A DNA stretch of 13,719 nt from Pseudomonadota bacterium (GTDB taxonomy: Bacteria; Desulfobacterota; Desulfobacteria; Desulfobacterales; Desulfobacteraceae), in NCBI GenBank assembly GCA_018812385.1, contig JAHJDU010000085.1, positions 1 through 13,719 on the forward strand. Reading direction: 5' to 3'. The notes beneath the pieces are model-generated. The model was not told the DNA's origin. It made no database searches and saw only the letters and a list, made by a program, of their open reading frames with translations. This document shows, piece by piece, positions 6,054 to 13,719 of this stretch. Position 1 is the first letter of the stretch. Each line of letters opens with the position of its first letter. Made by a program: the position numbers and the translations under genes.

Positions 6054-7455
6054 CTCGTAGTGCTTCAGCATAAATCTCCACAGGATGCTTGACCTGAATC
6101 GGTTGTCGCTGTTTTGCCAGCATATCAGAAATCTGCATCATGCAGGCAGGGCAGGAAGTTGCCACGGTTGAACATTTTGTATCCATAATATTTCTTGCTT
6201 TTTTAAGGCCGATTTCAGATGAAAGATCATAATGGTCAAAGTTAAAACTTCCCCCCATGCCGCAGCAGGTATCACTTTCTTTCATCTCTTTTAATTCATT
6301 GCCCGAAGCAAGAATGACCTGCCGGGGCTCATTAAATACCCCAAGGGATTTTTTAAGGTGGCAGGGGTCATGATAGGTAATCACTTCTTTTGGTCCCTCC
6401 TCCTTTGACATTCCAAGGGACAAATCAAAACGTTTTTCCAAAAGCCAGCTGATATCCACCGTTTTCCGGGCCAAAGCTTCAACCTGGCCTAACAGTTTTT
6501 TATCACCATTTTTTAACAAAGAAGGCCATAGATTTATAATGGTTGATGAACATGTGGCGCAGGCCGTCACAAGGTAATCAAATTTTTCTTTTGAAAAAAG
6601 ATTTACATGTATTTTCACAAGGCTCTCAAAGGTTTGCCCATCTCCTGATGCAAGGGCTGGTATACCGCAACACCCCTGATTAGAAGGTATAAATACCTGG
6701 GCATTAAAATGCTCTAACACATCAATGACGCTGTGGGCAATATTGGGGAAGGCCTTATCTATGAGGCATCCAACAAAAAACGCCACCTTTATGCCGTTTC
6801 CTTTACCCTGGTAATCCATGTTTTTAAGGGTTTTATTAAAGGCTGTTGATTTCAAGGGTACAATATGGCGGTGCCGCAGCAAAGGAGATGCAATCCTGGC
6901 ACAGGAGGTTCCCTGGGGGTTTTGCTCTTTTTTAAAAAAGAATTTTTGAAATGGGGCAACCATCCCCATGATGTCATTAAAGGTTTCAGGGCGGCAAAGA
7001 AGTTTTTTAAATATCATTTTTTTAGAAAAAGGCAGCCCCAGATATTGGGTAATGATGGCCCTTGCCTTTAAAAAAATTTCAATTGTATTGACGCTGCTGG
7101 GGCAGCCATGGGCACAGGCCCCGCATAAAAGGCATCGGGAAAGGCGCTGGTTCACCCCTTTTGCATCATCAAACATCTGATCTATCAACCCATTGATCAG
7201 GGCAAGCTTGCCCCTTGACACATCTGCTTCCTGGCGGGTCTGGGCAAACAAAGGGCAATGGGCCTGGCAGGTCCCGCAACGGGTACAACCGGCAAGCTTA
7301 TCTTCAAGCGCTTTAACGTCACGGGCAAGTTGTTTCATTTTACTTGTGACCTCTATGTTACTTGTGACCTCTATGTTACTTGTGACCTCTATGTTACTTG
7401 TGACCTCTATGTTACTTGTGACCTCTATGTTACTTGTGACCTTCAGGCTAACCAT
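6028..7455 (-). CDS. GlcF/LutA-like (Fe-S)-binding oxidoreductase subunit with CCG domains
   Basis: The protein resembles the iron-sulfur subunit of glycolate or D-lactate oxidase, which passes electrons from a flavin subunit to the quinone pool. Numbered from the upstream ATG, two 4Fe-4S motifs appear: CTRCGTCQAHCP (57-68) and CLLCGACAHGCP (108-119). Two cysteine-rich CCG domains follow, with GCCGIP (261-266), DTCCGMGGSF (395-404) and CPAC (435-438). No FAD partner gene is in the window, so the substrate is not known. The start is unclear. ATG 7455 lies 1 bp after the serB stop but adds 39 residues made mostly of VTSNIE repeats. ATG 7338 gives about 436 residues, nearer to normal, with GAGGT 10 nt upstream in the last repeat. 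The second start may be the real one. Confidence 0.85.
   Translation of the reverse strand: MVSLKVTSNIEVTSNIEVTSNIEVTSNIEVTSNIEVTSKMKQLARDVKALEDKLAGCTRCGTCQAHCPLFAQTRQEADVSRGKLALINGLIDQMFDDAKGVNQRLSRCLLCGACAHGCPSSVNTIEIFLKARAIITQYLGLPFSKKMIFKKLLCRPETFNDIMGMVAPFQKFFFKKEQNPQGTSCARIASPLLRHRHIVPLKSTAFNKTLKNMDYQGKGNGIKVAFFVGCLIDKAFPNIAHSVIDVLEHFNAQVFIPSNQGCCGIPALASGDGQTFESLVKIHVNLFSKEKFDYLVTACATCSSTIINLWPSLLKNGDKKLLGQVEALARKTVDISWLLEKRFDLSLGMSKEEGPKEVITYHDPCHLKKSLGVFNEPRQVILASGNELKEMKESDTCCGMGGSFNFDHYDLSSEIGLKKARNIMDTKCSTVATSCPACMMQISDMLAKQRQPIQVKHPVEIYAEALRANSKALDL
7342..7442 (-). repeat. 18-bp tandem repeat array at the start of the glcF-like gene
   Basis: Five identical copies of ACTTGTGACCTCTATGTT (plus strand) lie at 7342-7431, followed by an 11-base partial copy to 7442. 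On the coding strand each unit reads through as Val-Thr-Ser-Asn-Ile-Glu and also carries GAGGT, a Shine-Dalgarno-like element. The copy nearest ATG 7338 could serve as that start's binding site. The unit is a multiple of three, so copy-number change keeps the upstream frame. The other two coding-strand frames contain TAA or TAG in every unit. Confidence 0.95.
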
Positions 7456-7456
7456 A

Positions 7457-8695
7457 TTAATACCCTGTCACCGGCCTGACTTCCTGTTTAATCTCTCTTT
7501 CATGAAGGCCGATCAGATATAAAAGCCCGTCAAGACCAACACTTGAAATGGCATTGGATGCGTTTTGCCGAACAACGGGTTTGGCATTAAAGGCAACCCC
7601 TAAGCCTGCGATGCTGATCATGGGAAGATCATTGGCACCATCACCAACGGCAATGGTCTGTTCAAGGGCAAGATTCTCCCTTTGGGCAATCTGCCTCAGC
7701 AGTATTGCCTTTTTTTCGCCATCCACAATATCACCGACAACTTTTCCTGTCACCACACCATTTTCAATATCCAGCTCATTGGCATACATATAATCAAATC
7801 CAAGCTTATCCTTTAAATATTCCCCCACAAAGGTAAATCCTCCGGACAAAATACCTAACTTATACCCCAGACCTCTCAGGGTCTTGGTGACAAGCTCCGC
7901 TCCATCGGTCAATGGCAGGTTCCTTGATATGTTCGCCAATTGTTCCTCTTTTATCCCTTTTAAAAGCGCCACCCTTTTTTTAAAACTTTCTTTAAAATCC
8001 ATTTCTCCTCTCATGGCAGATTCAGTAATTTTATTTACCTTTTCCCCCGCACCGACAAGCTTTGCAAGCTCGACAATGACTTCTGCCTGGATCAATGTTG
8101 AATCCATGTCAAAGACAACCAGTTTTCTGTTTTTCCTGTAAATATTATCCACATGAAAAGAGATATCAATCCCGGTTTTCTGGGAAATCTCCATAAATTT
8201 TCTTCGCATATCAAGAATACTTAAGGGTTGTCCGCTGACGGAAAGCTGTACGCTCGCCCTTGGATTGGCCTGGGGCTTTTCAAGGGAGATCCGCCCCGTA
8301 AGGCGCGTGATGCCGTCAATATTAAGGTTATTTTCCGCTATGATGGATGCAACAGCGGAAATCTGCCGGGCTGTTATGGTCCTGCCAAGCAGGGTGATGA
8401 TTCTTCTTTCTTTTCCCTGTTCATGGACCCATTTTTCATAATGATCCGCTTCAACTGACTTAATGTCTATCTTAAGCCCCATGTTGTGGCCTTCAAACAA
8501 CATATCTTTAAAAATTGACGAAAAATCTTTTGAATCCGGAATTTCAGCCAGAATGCCAAAGGAAATATGCTCATGGATGACGGCCTGACCAATATCAAGG
8601 ATGTTCACACCATATTCTGCCAGAATCCCTGTAAATTTTGCATCCAGTCCTTTTCTGTCTCTGCCCGTAATATTTATCAATACAACATCACTCAT
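7457..8695 (-). CDS. serB: Phosphoserine phosphatase SerB with two N-terminal ACT domains
   Basis: SerB hydrolyses O-phosphoserine to serine, the last step of the phosphorylated serine pathway, in the cytoplasm. The 412-residue protein has two ACT-type regulatory domains (about 4-80 and 97-178; the first opens with VVLINITGRDRKGLDAK) and a HAD phosphatase domain from about 190. HAD motifs are VVFDMDSTL (193-201; nucleophile D196 and acid/base D198), SGGF (284-287), K328/K329 and GDGANDLPM (351-359). The double-ACT form is longer than the roughly 320-residue E. coli enzyme and suggests allosteric amino-acid sensing. ATG 8695 is preferred because AAGGA stands 8 nt upstream; an in-frame TTG at 8701 would add two residues. 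The stop is 1 bp before the upstream start of the glcF-like gene, so the two are probably cotranscribed. Confidence 0.94.
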   Translation of the reverse strand: MSDVVLINITGRDRKGLDAKFTGILAEYGVNILDIGQAVIHEHISFGILAEIPDSKDFSSIFKDMLFEGHNMGLKIDIKSVEADHYEKWVHEQGKERRIITLLGRTITARQISAVASIIAENNLNIDGITRLTGRISLEKPQANPRASVQLSVSGQPLSILDMRRKFMEISQKTGIDISFHVDNIYRKNRKLVVFDMDSTLIQAEVIVELAKLVGAGEKVNKITESAMRGEMDFKESFKKRVALLKGIKEEQLANISRNLPLTDGAELVTKTLRGLGYKLGILSGGFTFVGEYLKDKLGFDYMYANELDIENGVVTGKVVGDIVDGEKKAILLRQIAQRENLALEQTIAVGDGANDLPMISIAGLGVAFNAKPVVRQNASNAISSVGLDGLLYLIGLHEREIKQEVRPVTGY

Positions 8696-8756
8696 TACCA
8701 ATATCCTTTAATCATAGACGGGGTCAGGCATCCGAGTATGAGAATTATTTTTTTAT

Positions 8757-10073
8757 TTACAAAGAAAGGCATAGTTTTTTTAAATCATTATAATTATTCA
8801 ATTCAGGATCATCCAATACCATTTCAAACAGCTGCTGCTTTATCTTACCAACATCAGGTCCGGGTGCAATACCCAGGATCCGGATAATATCATTTCCACT
8901 GATCTTAAGATGGTTCATCTGAAAAGCTTTTTGCCCTTGCATCTTGGCGAACAATTTTTTCAACCTGATACGAATTTGGGAAATAGTATATGGCCTTTTA
9001 GCCAGATTCCCTTTTTTATCTGCGATCCTCATGCGCATGAAATCCCCATAATCAAGTCCTGATTTATCCAGCATCGAAAGCAGCCTTCTGGCTGCTTTCG
9101 GAGTCGTCTGGTCCGTCAAGGGTCTCATATGGGTATTAATCAAAGACGTGATATAGGCAATATCCTTATTGGAAAACCTTAATCTTTCAAGATCATGGAT
9201 CACGGCTTTAGTCTCATTTTCATGGCCGGCAAATGTTATTCTGCCATCAGTTTTTTTTGCTGCATCAAATTTGCCCACATCATGTAAAAATCCTGCGAGC
9301 CTTAAAACAGGCAGGTTTTCTGGCAGGGCATCTCCCACCATCATGCTGTGTTCAAAAACAGTCTCACCATGATGGGGGCCGCCGTCAAGGCCATGGCAGC
9401 GATCAAGACTTGGAAAAATCTTAGACAATAGCCCTGTTTTTTTCAACGCCTTGAAAAACAGGGAGGGTCTTTTTAACCCCATTGCCTTTATTATTTCACG
9501 AAGGATTCTTTCTTTTGCAACTAATGTATCCAGTTTATCCTTATTGGCAAGTATGAGCTCAAGAGATGAAAGAGAAAATGATCCGTTTATCAAGGCTGCA
9601 AACCTGCAGGCCCTGACCATTCTTGCAGGATCTTCAGCAATTCTTTTTTCAGGATCCTTTGTAAATCTGATCATGGCATCTTCAAGATCTTTTTTCCCGT
9701 TAAAAGGGTCAATAATCTTTTTAGATATGGGGTCCCAGGCCATTGAATTGATGGTAAAATCTCTCTGGGCCAGATCTGATTCAGGGAAATCAGATAGATG
9801 AAATTTTGCCCGGCCAGAAGAGATTTCAATGCCGTTTATAGTACAAATGGGAAAGGTTTTCCCCATGGTTTTAACTTTCTGACCCTTAAAAAGGGATGTC
9901 AACTCTTTTATGGATGCATTGGTCAGGATATCAAAATCATCAGGTTTTTTCTGCAGCAGGATATCCCTTACCGCACCCCCGGCAATATAGCCCTGGAATC
10001 CATTTTTCTTAAGGGTATCAATGATAAACCAAAGGCTTGTGTTCTCTTCTATATGAGTCAAGATCCCCTTCAT
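8757..10073 (-). CDS. cca: CCA tRNA nucleotidyltransferase / poly(A) polymerase family with HD domain
   Basis: The 438-residue class II nucleotidyltransferase should add or repair the 3'-CCA end of tRNAs. Seen in order are GYIAGGAVRDILL (28-40), the metal-binding PDDFDILT (44-51; D46 and D48), RDFTINSMA (104-112), the RMVRACRFA template-binding region (151-159), and an HD-type domain with EHSMMVGDAL (241-250) and FLHDVGK (262-268). The HD domain suggests a bifunctional enzyme with phosphatase or phosphodiesterase activity, as in some bacterial CCA enzymes. The acidic motif reads DDFD where DxD is usual, and D46/D48 preserve the spacing. ATG 10073 is the only conventional start before the frame closes upstream, though no strong Shine-Dalgarno is visible. 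Gaps of 55 bp to ubiA and 61 bp to serB leave cotranscription likely but unproven. Poly(A) polymerase activity cannot be ruled out by eye. Confidence 0.92.
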   Translation of the reverse strand: MKGILTHIEENTSLWFIIDTLKKNGFQGYIAGGAVRDILLQKKPDDFDILTNASIKELTSLFKGQKVKTMGKTFPICTINGIEISSGRAKFHLSDFPESDLAQRDFTINSMAWDPISKKIIDPFNGKKDLEDAMIRFTKDPEKRIAEDPARMVRACRFAALINGSFSLSSLELILANKDKLDTLVAKERILREIIKAMGLKRPSLFFKALKKTGLLSKIFPSLDRCHGLDGGPHHGETVFEHSMMVGDALPENLPVLRLAGFLHDVGKFDAAKKTDGRITFAGHENETKAVIHDLERLRFSNKDIAYITSLINTHMRPLTDQTTPKAARRLLSMLDKSGLDYGDFMRMRIADKKGNLAKRPYTISQIRIRLKKLFAKMQGQKAFQMNHLKISGNDIIRILGIAPGPDVGKIKQQLFEMVLDDPELNNYNDLKKLCLSL

Positions 10074-10128
10074 GATAAAGAACCATGGACAAATGATCTG
10101 AAGATGGCAAAGATATGGTTTTTATTTC

Positions 10129-11025
10129 TCATTTAAAAAAACTCTGTATAAGTACGGCAATAAAAAGGAGAACGGAAATCAATGAATTCACATGGAAAAA
10201 AGCCATATTAATATGCTCTAAATTATCAGAAGTCACAATTTTATGCTCTACAATCAAAAGGAGTCCGATGATCACTAAAAACACTAAGAAAACCGGGTGC
10301 ATATCAAATGTGGCATACATGGTAAAAAGAAAAACAAAGAAGGACACATGGAGCATTGAAGAAATGCCCATGGCATTTTGGGGTCCGATTTTTGCCGGCA
10401 GGGAAAAAAGGCCCTGGCTTTGATCAAAATCAATGTCCTGACAGGCATAGAGGATATCAAACCCGGCAATATAAGTCATAAGGGAAAGGCTTAAAAAAAT
10501 AATGCTCCATGACAAGGTCCCGGTAATGGCCACCCAGGCGCCCAGGGGGGCAAGACTGATGGCAAATCCAAGGTAAAGATGACAATATTTTGTAAACCGC
10601 TTGGTATAGGAATAAAAAAATAAAAAAAATAATACGGGAAAGGAAAGTATAAAACAAAGGAGGGACAGCATGGCTGCACTGAAAATAAAGACCAGTGAAA
10701 ACAGTGCCACAAAAAGAAAACCTTCCTTTTTTGACAATAATCCTGAAGGGATTTCCCTTATGGCTGTACGCTGGTTTTTAAGATCAATATCTGCATCTAC
10801 GATCCTGTTAAACCCCATTGCCGCAGATCTTGCCCCCACCATGGCCGTTAAGATCCAGAAAAGATCCAAGATGGCGGGCGAATGATGCTCCCAGGCCATT
10901 ACCACTGCAGACAATGCAAAGGGCAGGGCAAAAATTGTATGGGAAAACTTAATCATTCTCCCGTAAACCAATATCTTTTTTTTCAAAAGGGATGTTAAAC
11001 TGACAATATTATTCTCAATACTCAT
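10129..11025 (-). CDS. UbiA-family polyprenyltransferase, MqnP-type candidate
   Basis: This 298-residue integral membrane protein should attach a polyprenyl chain to an aromatic quinone precursor. It opens with MIKFSHTIFALPFAL (24-38), a family signature. The first Asp-rich motif is NRIVDADID (73-81) and the second YACQDIDFD (193-201), which bind the prenyl diphosphate through Mg2+. YSYTKRFT (138-145) is also typical. Long hydrophobic stretches between the motifs fit the family's eight to nine helices. The sequence, with SLPAKIG following motif two, resembles the MqnP branch used in the futalosine menaquinone pathway and common in deltaproteobacteria, but UbiA/MqnP assignment needs a tree. 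No mqn or ubi partner genes are in the window. The gene starts 17 bp after the radical SAM stop and belongs to the same transcript. The Shine-Dalgarno (GTGAG) is weak. Confidence 0.88.
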   Translation of the reverse strand: MSIENNIVSLTSLLKKKILVYGRMIKFSHTIFALPFALSAVVMAWEHHSPAILDLFWILTAMVGARSAAMGFNRIVDADIDLKNQRTAIREIPSGLLSKKEGFLFVALFSLVFIFSAAMLSLLCFILSFPVLFFLFFYSYTKRFTKYCHLYLGFAISLAPLGAWVAITGTLSWSIIFLSLSLMTYIAGFDILYACQDIDFDQSQGLFSLPAKIGPQNAMGISSMLHVSFFVFLFTMYATFDMHPVFLVFLVIIGLLLIVEHKIVTSDNLEHINMAFFHVNSLISVLLFIAVLIQSFFK

Positions 11026-11042
11026 ATCTCAAAACTCACATC

Positions 11043-12053
11043 TCAATATATACCATAGGTAATAGTCTCACATTTAGGGCATTTGCCACCTTCCTGCATA
11101 TAATTTTCTATCTGATAGGCATATCGTTTCACTAAAAGTTCATTGCAGGAAGAACAATAGGTGTTTTCAGAAGATTGACCCGGTACATTCCCAATATAAA
11201 CATAAAAAAGGCCTGCTGCCTTACCTGCTGAATATGCATTTTCCAGGGACAAAAAAGGAGTTTTGGGTCTGTCCTTCATATTATAGCTGGGATGAAATCT
11301 TGAAATATGCCAGGGTGTTTCGCAACCCAGATCATTGGCAATATAGTCTGCCATTGCACAAATTTCATTTTCATCATCATTTAATCCCGGGATGAGAAGG
11401 GTGGTTATTTCCACCAGGATTCCCATGTCCTTCATTTGTTTAATATTTTTTTTAACCGGTTCAAGCCTTGCCTTGCAATAGGTCTGATAAAACCTGTCAT
11501 TAAATGCTTTTAAATCCACATTGGCTGCATCAAGAAAAGGAGAAACCATTTCAAGAAGCTCTTGACTCATGTAACCATTGGTGACAAAAATATTTAACAG
11601 CCCTTTCTTTTTAGCAAGCTTTGCTGTCCTAAGGGCCAGCTCAAAAAACACGGTGGGTTCTGTATATGTATATGAAATGCTTTTGCAACCGGTTTTTATG
11701 GCTTCTTTAACAATGGATTCGGGCGATAAATCTTTTCCCTGGATCATCCCGTTGTAATCCTGGGGCATCTGGGCAATATTGGAATTCTGACAAAAAGAGC
11801 ATTTAAAATTACACCCCACCGTGGCAATGGAATAGGAAAATGAGCCCGGTTTTAAATGGAACAAAGGCTTTTTCTCTATGGGGTCAACACTGGTTGCAAT
11901 TACTTTTGGATATACAAGGGATAAAAGCGTGCCCCCTTTATTTTCACGAACCTGGCAGATTCCCCTTTTCCCATCTTTGATGATACAGAAATGATGGCAG
12001 ATATGACATTTTACTCTTTTGCCATCCAGTTTTTCATAGATCAGGGTTTCCAT
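11043..12053 (-). CDS. AmmeMemoRadiSam-type radical SAM enzyme (AmrS-like)
   Basis: The 336-residue protein is a radical SAM enzyme of the PflA-like AmrS group that accompanies AMMECR1 and Memo proteins; its substrate has not been established. The cluster motif is CNFKCSFCQN (81-90; C81, C85, C88), followed by SISYTYTEPTVFFE and VDLKAFND, which are typical of the group. An N-terminal Cys set (C16, C19, C23, C33) and a C-terminal double CxxC (C300/C303 and C325/C328) suggest extra metal sites. AMMECR1 and Memo genes are not in the window. GAGGCAG stands 5 nt before the ATG. The methyltransferase stop is 2 bp upstream, so the two are probably translationally coupled. It is not a pyruvate formate-lyase activase: the usual CxxxCxxC context and flanking domains differ, and no glycyl radical enzyme is nearby. 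Confidence 0.88.
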   Translation of the reverse strand: METLIYEKLDGKRVKCHICHHFCIIKDGKRGICQVRENKGGTLLSLVYPKVIATSVDPIEKKPLFHLKPGSFSYSIATVGCNFKCSFCQNSNIAQMPQDYNGMIQGKDLSPESIVKEAIKTGCKSISYTYTEPTVFFELALRTAKLAKKKGLLNIFVTNGYMSQELLEMVSPFLDAANVDLKAFNDRFYQTYCKARLEPVKKNIKQMKDMGILVEITTLLIPGLNDDENEICAMADYIANDLGCETPWHISRFHPSYNMKDRPKTPFLSLENAYSAGKAAGLFYVYIGNVPGQSSENTYCSSCNELLVKRYAYQIENYMQEGGKCPKCETITYGIY

Positions 12054-12055
12054 TT

Positions 12056-12823
12056 TTACTGCCTCATTCGTGTGGCTAATCCAGATGCAGGGTTATAGGC
12101 CTTTGCCTTTCTCACTTTCAGCACCAGGGGTTTTGTCCGAAATTTTGGCACAGGTTGGATCCTCATGGCAATGAGTGTACCGAAAAATGATTTTTGAACA
12201 ATTTGAAAGTTTTCTACAAACCTGGCCATACGTCCGCAGGCAAAGGGAAATTGCAGGGTTGTCTTCCATTTTATTGGAACATTTCCCAGGATAGCAAACA
12301 AAATCTGTTTAAGTTCCCAGATACTGAAAAAATGGACATGGGTATAGATATTGGGCACAAAAAAACTTTTAACCCGCCTGACCATGTTTAACGGCGCATG
12401 CCGGTTTAAAACGCATAGAACCACTGAATCCTTTGCCACTCTGCAGGCTTCTTCAATGGCTTTGGCAGGGCGGTCTGTAAACTCAAGGCTTGTAAAAAAA
12501 AAGGCAGAATCAAAGGCATTGTCCTCAAAGGGAAGTTCCTCAGCCACACCCCTGTGAAGATCCACCTTGTTTCCAAGCCTTTTTGATGCCAGGTCCAGCA
12601 TATATTGGGAAGGGTCCAACCCCGTCAGATTTAGCCCTTTGTCCAGCAAGGGCTCAAGGCTGATTCCCGTTCCGCAGCCGATATCAAGGATCCGCTGTCC
12701 TCTTTTCGGGGACAAAAGATCCATCATTAATTTGATTTCAAGATCAAGACAATACCTGTTTTTAGCCTGGTCAAACCAGGCATCATATAATCCTGCATCT
12801 TTAAAATCAAATACATATCCCAT
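12056..12823 (-). CDS. Class I SAM-dependent methyltransferase (Methyltransf_11 type)
   Basis: This 255-residue protein has a Rossmann methyltransferase fold. Motif I is ILDIGCGTG (45-53), the acidic loop after strand two is GLDPS (68-72), and motif post-II is AEELPFEDNAFD (94-105), giving a UbiE/COQ5-like small-molecule methyltransferase pattern. The C-terminal 90 residues are basic and not recognisable. The gene lies 2 bp after the cooC-like stop and 2 bp before the radical SAM gene. An AGG-containing Shine-Dalgarno lies within the cooC-like 3' end. The nearby UbiA-type enzyme makes a role in quinone methylation conceivable, but nothing here shows the substrate. Function is left open. Confidence 0.8.
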   Translation of the reverse strand: MGYVFDFKDAGLYDAWFDQAKNRYCLDLEIKLMMDLLSPKRGQRILDIGCGTGISLEPLLDKGLNLTGLDPSQYMLDLASKRLGNKVDLHRGVAEELPFEDNAFDSAFFFTSLEFTDRPAKAIEEACRVAKDSVVLCVLNRHAPLNMVRRVKSFFVPNIYTHVHFFSIWELKQILFAILGNVPIKWKTTLQFPFACGRMARFVENFQIVQKSFFGTLIAMRIQPVPKFRTKPLVLKVRKAKAYNPASGLATRMRQ

Positions 12824-12825
12824 AC

Positions 12826-13590
12826 TTAACCTATTATTTCTTTAACCTTTTCCATCATCTGATTAATGGCAACAACTGCCGGAGAATCATCATCCAGTTC
12901 AAGAAGCGATCGTCTTTCCATATCAAACTCAAGAAGATTATTATCATCAGGTATGGTGCACAGTATTGGAACTCCTATACTTTCAACCTCATCCAGAAAA
13001 GCTTTGCTTAAGTTTTCTGGTGCCCGGTTAACGATCAGACCCTTATGTTTTACACTAAGCTTAAGATCACCCAGCATTTCATTGATTCGACCCACAGCTC
13101 TCAGGCCCCTTAAGGCATAGTCCGTGACCATGAGAAGGATGTCTACCTTACCACTGGTTCTCCGGCTTAAATGCTCCATCCCGGCTTCATTATCCACTAG
13201 AAGATATTTATAATTGCCTTCCAGTTCCTCGGCAAACCGGTTAAGAATATTATTAACCATGCAATAACATCCCTGACCTTCCTGACGGCCCATGACCAGA
13301 AGATCAAAGGCCTTCTGCTCTATCAACACCTGGTTCATGAGCATTTCAAGATACAGCATTTTATCCATACCAGAGGGAACACCCTGGGGATCTTTCATGA
13401 AATTTTCCCGGATATCACCCACTGTTTTTTCTATACTAATCCCAAGGGTTTCACCCAGATTACTATTTGGATCTGCATCAATGGCAAGAATCGGATCATT
13501 CTGATGATTTATAAAATATCGGATCACAAGTGCTGAAACCGTTGTTTTTCCAACTCCACCCTTGCCAGACATTGCAATTACCTTACTCAT
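12826..13590 (-). CDS. CooC/AcsF-like nickel-insertion ATPase (MinD/ParA superfamily)
   Basis: CooC-type ATPases help insert nickel into CO dehydrogenase or acetyl-CoA synthase. From ATG 13590 the protein has 254 residues. The deviant Walker A motif is SGKGGVGKTT (8-17), and the ATP-sensing region is ILAIDADPNSNLGETLG (34-50). The key mark is GRQEGQGCYC (101-110), in which C108 and C110 form the CxC pair that binds metal at the dimer interface of CooC. VDNEAGMEHLSRRTSG follows. This excludes ParA, MinD and NifH. The start at 13590 has GGGAG 5 nt upstream; a TTG at 13614 would add eight atypical residues (MRWALGVY) and is rejected. The enzyme's client is not in the window, so CODH and ACS are inferred, perhaps upstream beyond the right edge. 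The first gene of the minus-strand run, it is preceded by a palindromic repeat. Confidence 0.88.
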   Translation of the reverse strand: MSKVIAMSGKGGVGKTTVSALVIRYFINHQNDPILAIDADPNSNLGETLGISIEKTVGDIRENFMKDPQGVPSGMDKMLYLEMLMNQVLIEQKAFDLLVMGRQEGQGCYCMVNNILNRFAEELEGNYKYLLVDNEAGMEHLSRRTSGKVDILLMVTDYALRGLRAVGRINEMLGDLKLSVKHKGLIVNRAPENLSKAFLDEVESIGVPILCTIPDDNNLLEFDMERRSLLELDDDSPAVVAINQMMEKVKEIIG

Positions 13591-13719
13591 ATATACTCCC
13601 AGCGCCCAGCGCAATTATTTCTTTTCATATTTAGTGCTCGACCGAAAACCATCAGGTTTTCGGTCAGGCACTGTTTCGATAAGATAAGAAGCTCCTTGAA
13701 AAAAGCAATCCAAAAAGAC
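13591..13719. other. Upstream gap of the cooC-like gene
   Basis: Besides the palindrome, this 129-bp stretch has no open frame and only a weak promoter-like sequence on the minus strand (TTGCTT, 16 bp, TATCTT). No operator or riboswitch is recognised. The gene to the right is outside the window. Confidence 0.4.
13634..13671. repeat. 38-bp palindrome related to the ends of the 1319-1473 element
   Basis: The left arm GTGCTCGACCGAAAACC (13634-13650) and right arm GGTTTTCGGTCAGGCAC (13655-13671) pair over 17 bp except for two swapped bases, around the loop ATCA. The ends match the GTGCCTGAACGAAAA ends of the first element closely, so both belong to one repeat family. TATTTA precedes both copies. 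It lies 43 bp upstream of the cooC-like start, in the likely promoter region. Neither side carries a T run, so terminator function is not supported. Confidence 0.8.

Noticed and set aside
7342..7442. CRISPR-like repeat array
   Set aside because: The 18-bp units are directly adjacent without spacers and are in the coding frame of the glcF-like gene.
8700..8756. Repeat-like motif GGGGTCAGGC in the cca-serB gap
   Set aside because: It weakly resembles the repeat ends (GTCAGGCA), but there is no inverted partner and no second copy in the window. Treated as chance.
13591..13614. Upstream TTG start for the cooC-like gene adding MRWALGVY
   Set aside because: The ATG at 13590 has GGGAG at good spacing and gives the usual MinD-type N-terminus directly before the Walker A motif.

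Overview
The window looks like chromosomal DNA of a deltaproteobacterial sulfate reducer, most likely of the Desulfobacterales (Desulfobacter/Desulfobacula type). This rests on moderate-to-low GC, a CooC/AcsF-type nickel ATPase, an AmmeMemoRadiSam-type radical SAM enzyme, a GlcF-like CCG-domain Fe-S protein and a zinc-ribbon/DUF3426 membrane protein. The taxonomic call is inference from protein content and was not tested by a search.

Plus-strand half (1-6053). The window opens inside mnmG (tRNA U34 modification), of which the last 429 codons are present. A 222-bp gap follows that contains a small repeat element with perfect terminal inverted repeats. Then come a class-B DnaJ co-chaperone, a 65-codon remnant of hypoxanthine phosphoribosyltransferase, a zinc-ribbon/DUF3426 membrane protein with low-complexity acidic repeats, a tRNA-Met(CAT) with its own promoter and terminator, and a compact queD-queE-queC cluster that makes the 7-deazaguanine precursor of queuosine.

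Minus-strand half (13590 down to 6028). Seven genes run in the same direction: cooC-like ATPase, class I methyltransferase, AmmeMemoRadiSam-type radical SAM protein, UbiA/MqnP-type prenyltransferase, CCA-adding enzyme, two-ACT phosphoserine phosphatase (serB) and GlcF-like Fe-S oxidoreductase subunit. The first three are separated by only 2 bp, and serB and the glcF-like gene by 1 bp, so translational coupling is likely. The last gene converges on queC and overlaps it by 26 bp.

Most genes are housekeeping: tRNA maturation and modification (mnmG, queDEC, cca, tRNA-Met), serine synthesis, protein folding and quinone prenylation. I see no defence system, phage, CRISPR array or autonomous transposon. 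The unusual parts are small: (1) a palindromic repeat family, with a 155-bp element at 1319-1473 and a related 38-bp palindrome at 13634-13671; (2) an 18-bp tandem repeat at the start of the glcF-like gene, each unit carrying a Shine-Dalgarno-like GAGGT; (3) the truncated hpt remnant; (4) a C8A7 tract and 42-bp tandem repeat in the zinc-ribbon gene; and (5) queDEC placed directly behind a tRNA terminator with almost no room for its own promoter.
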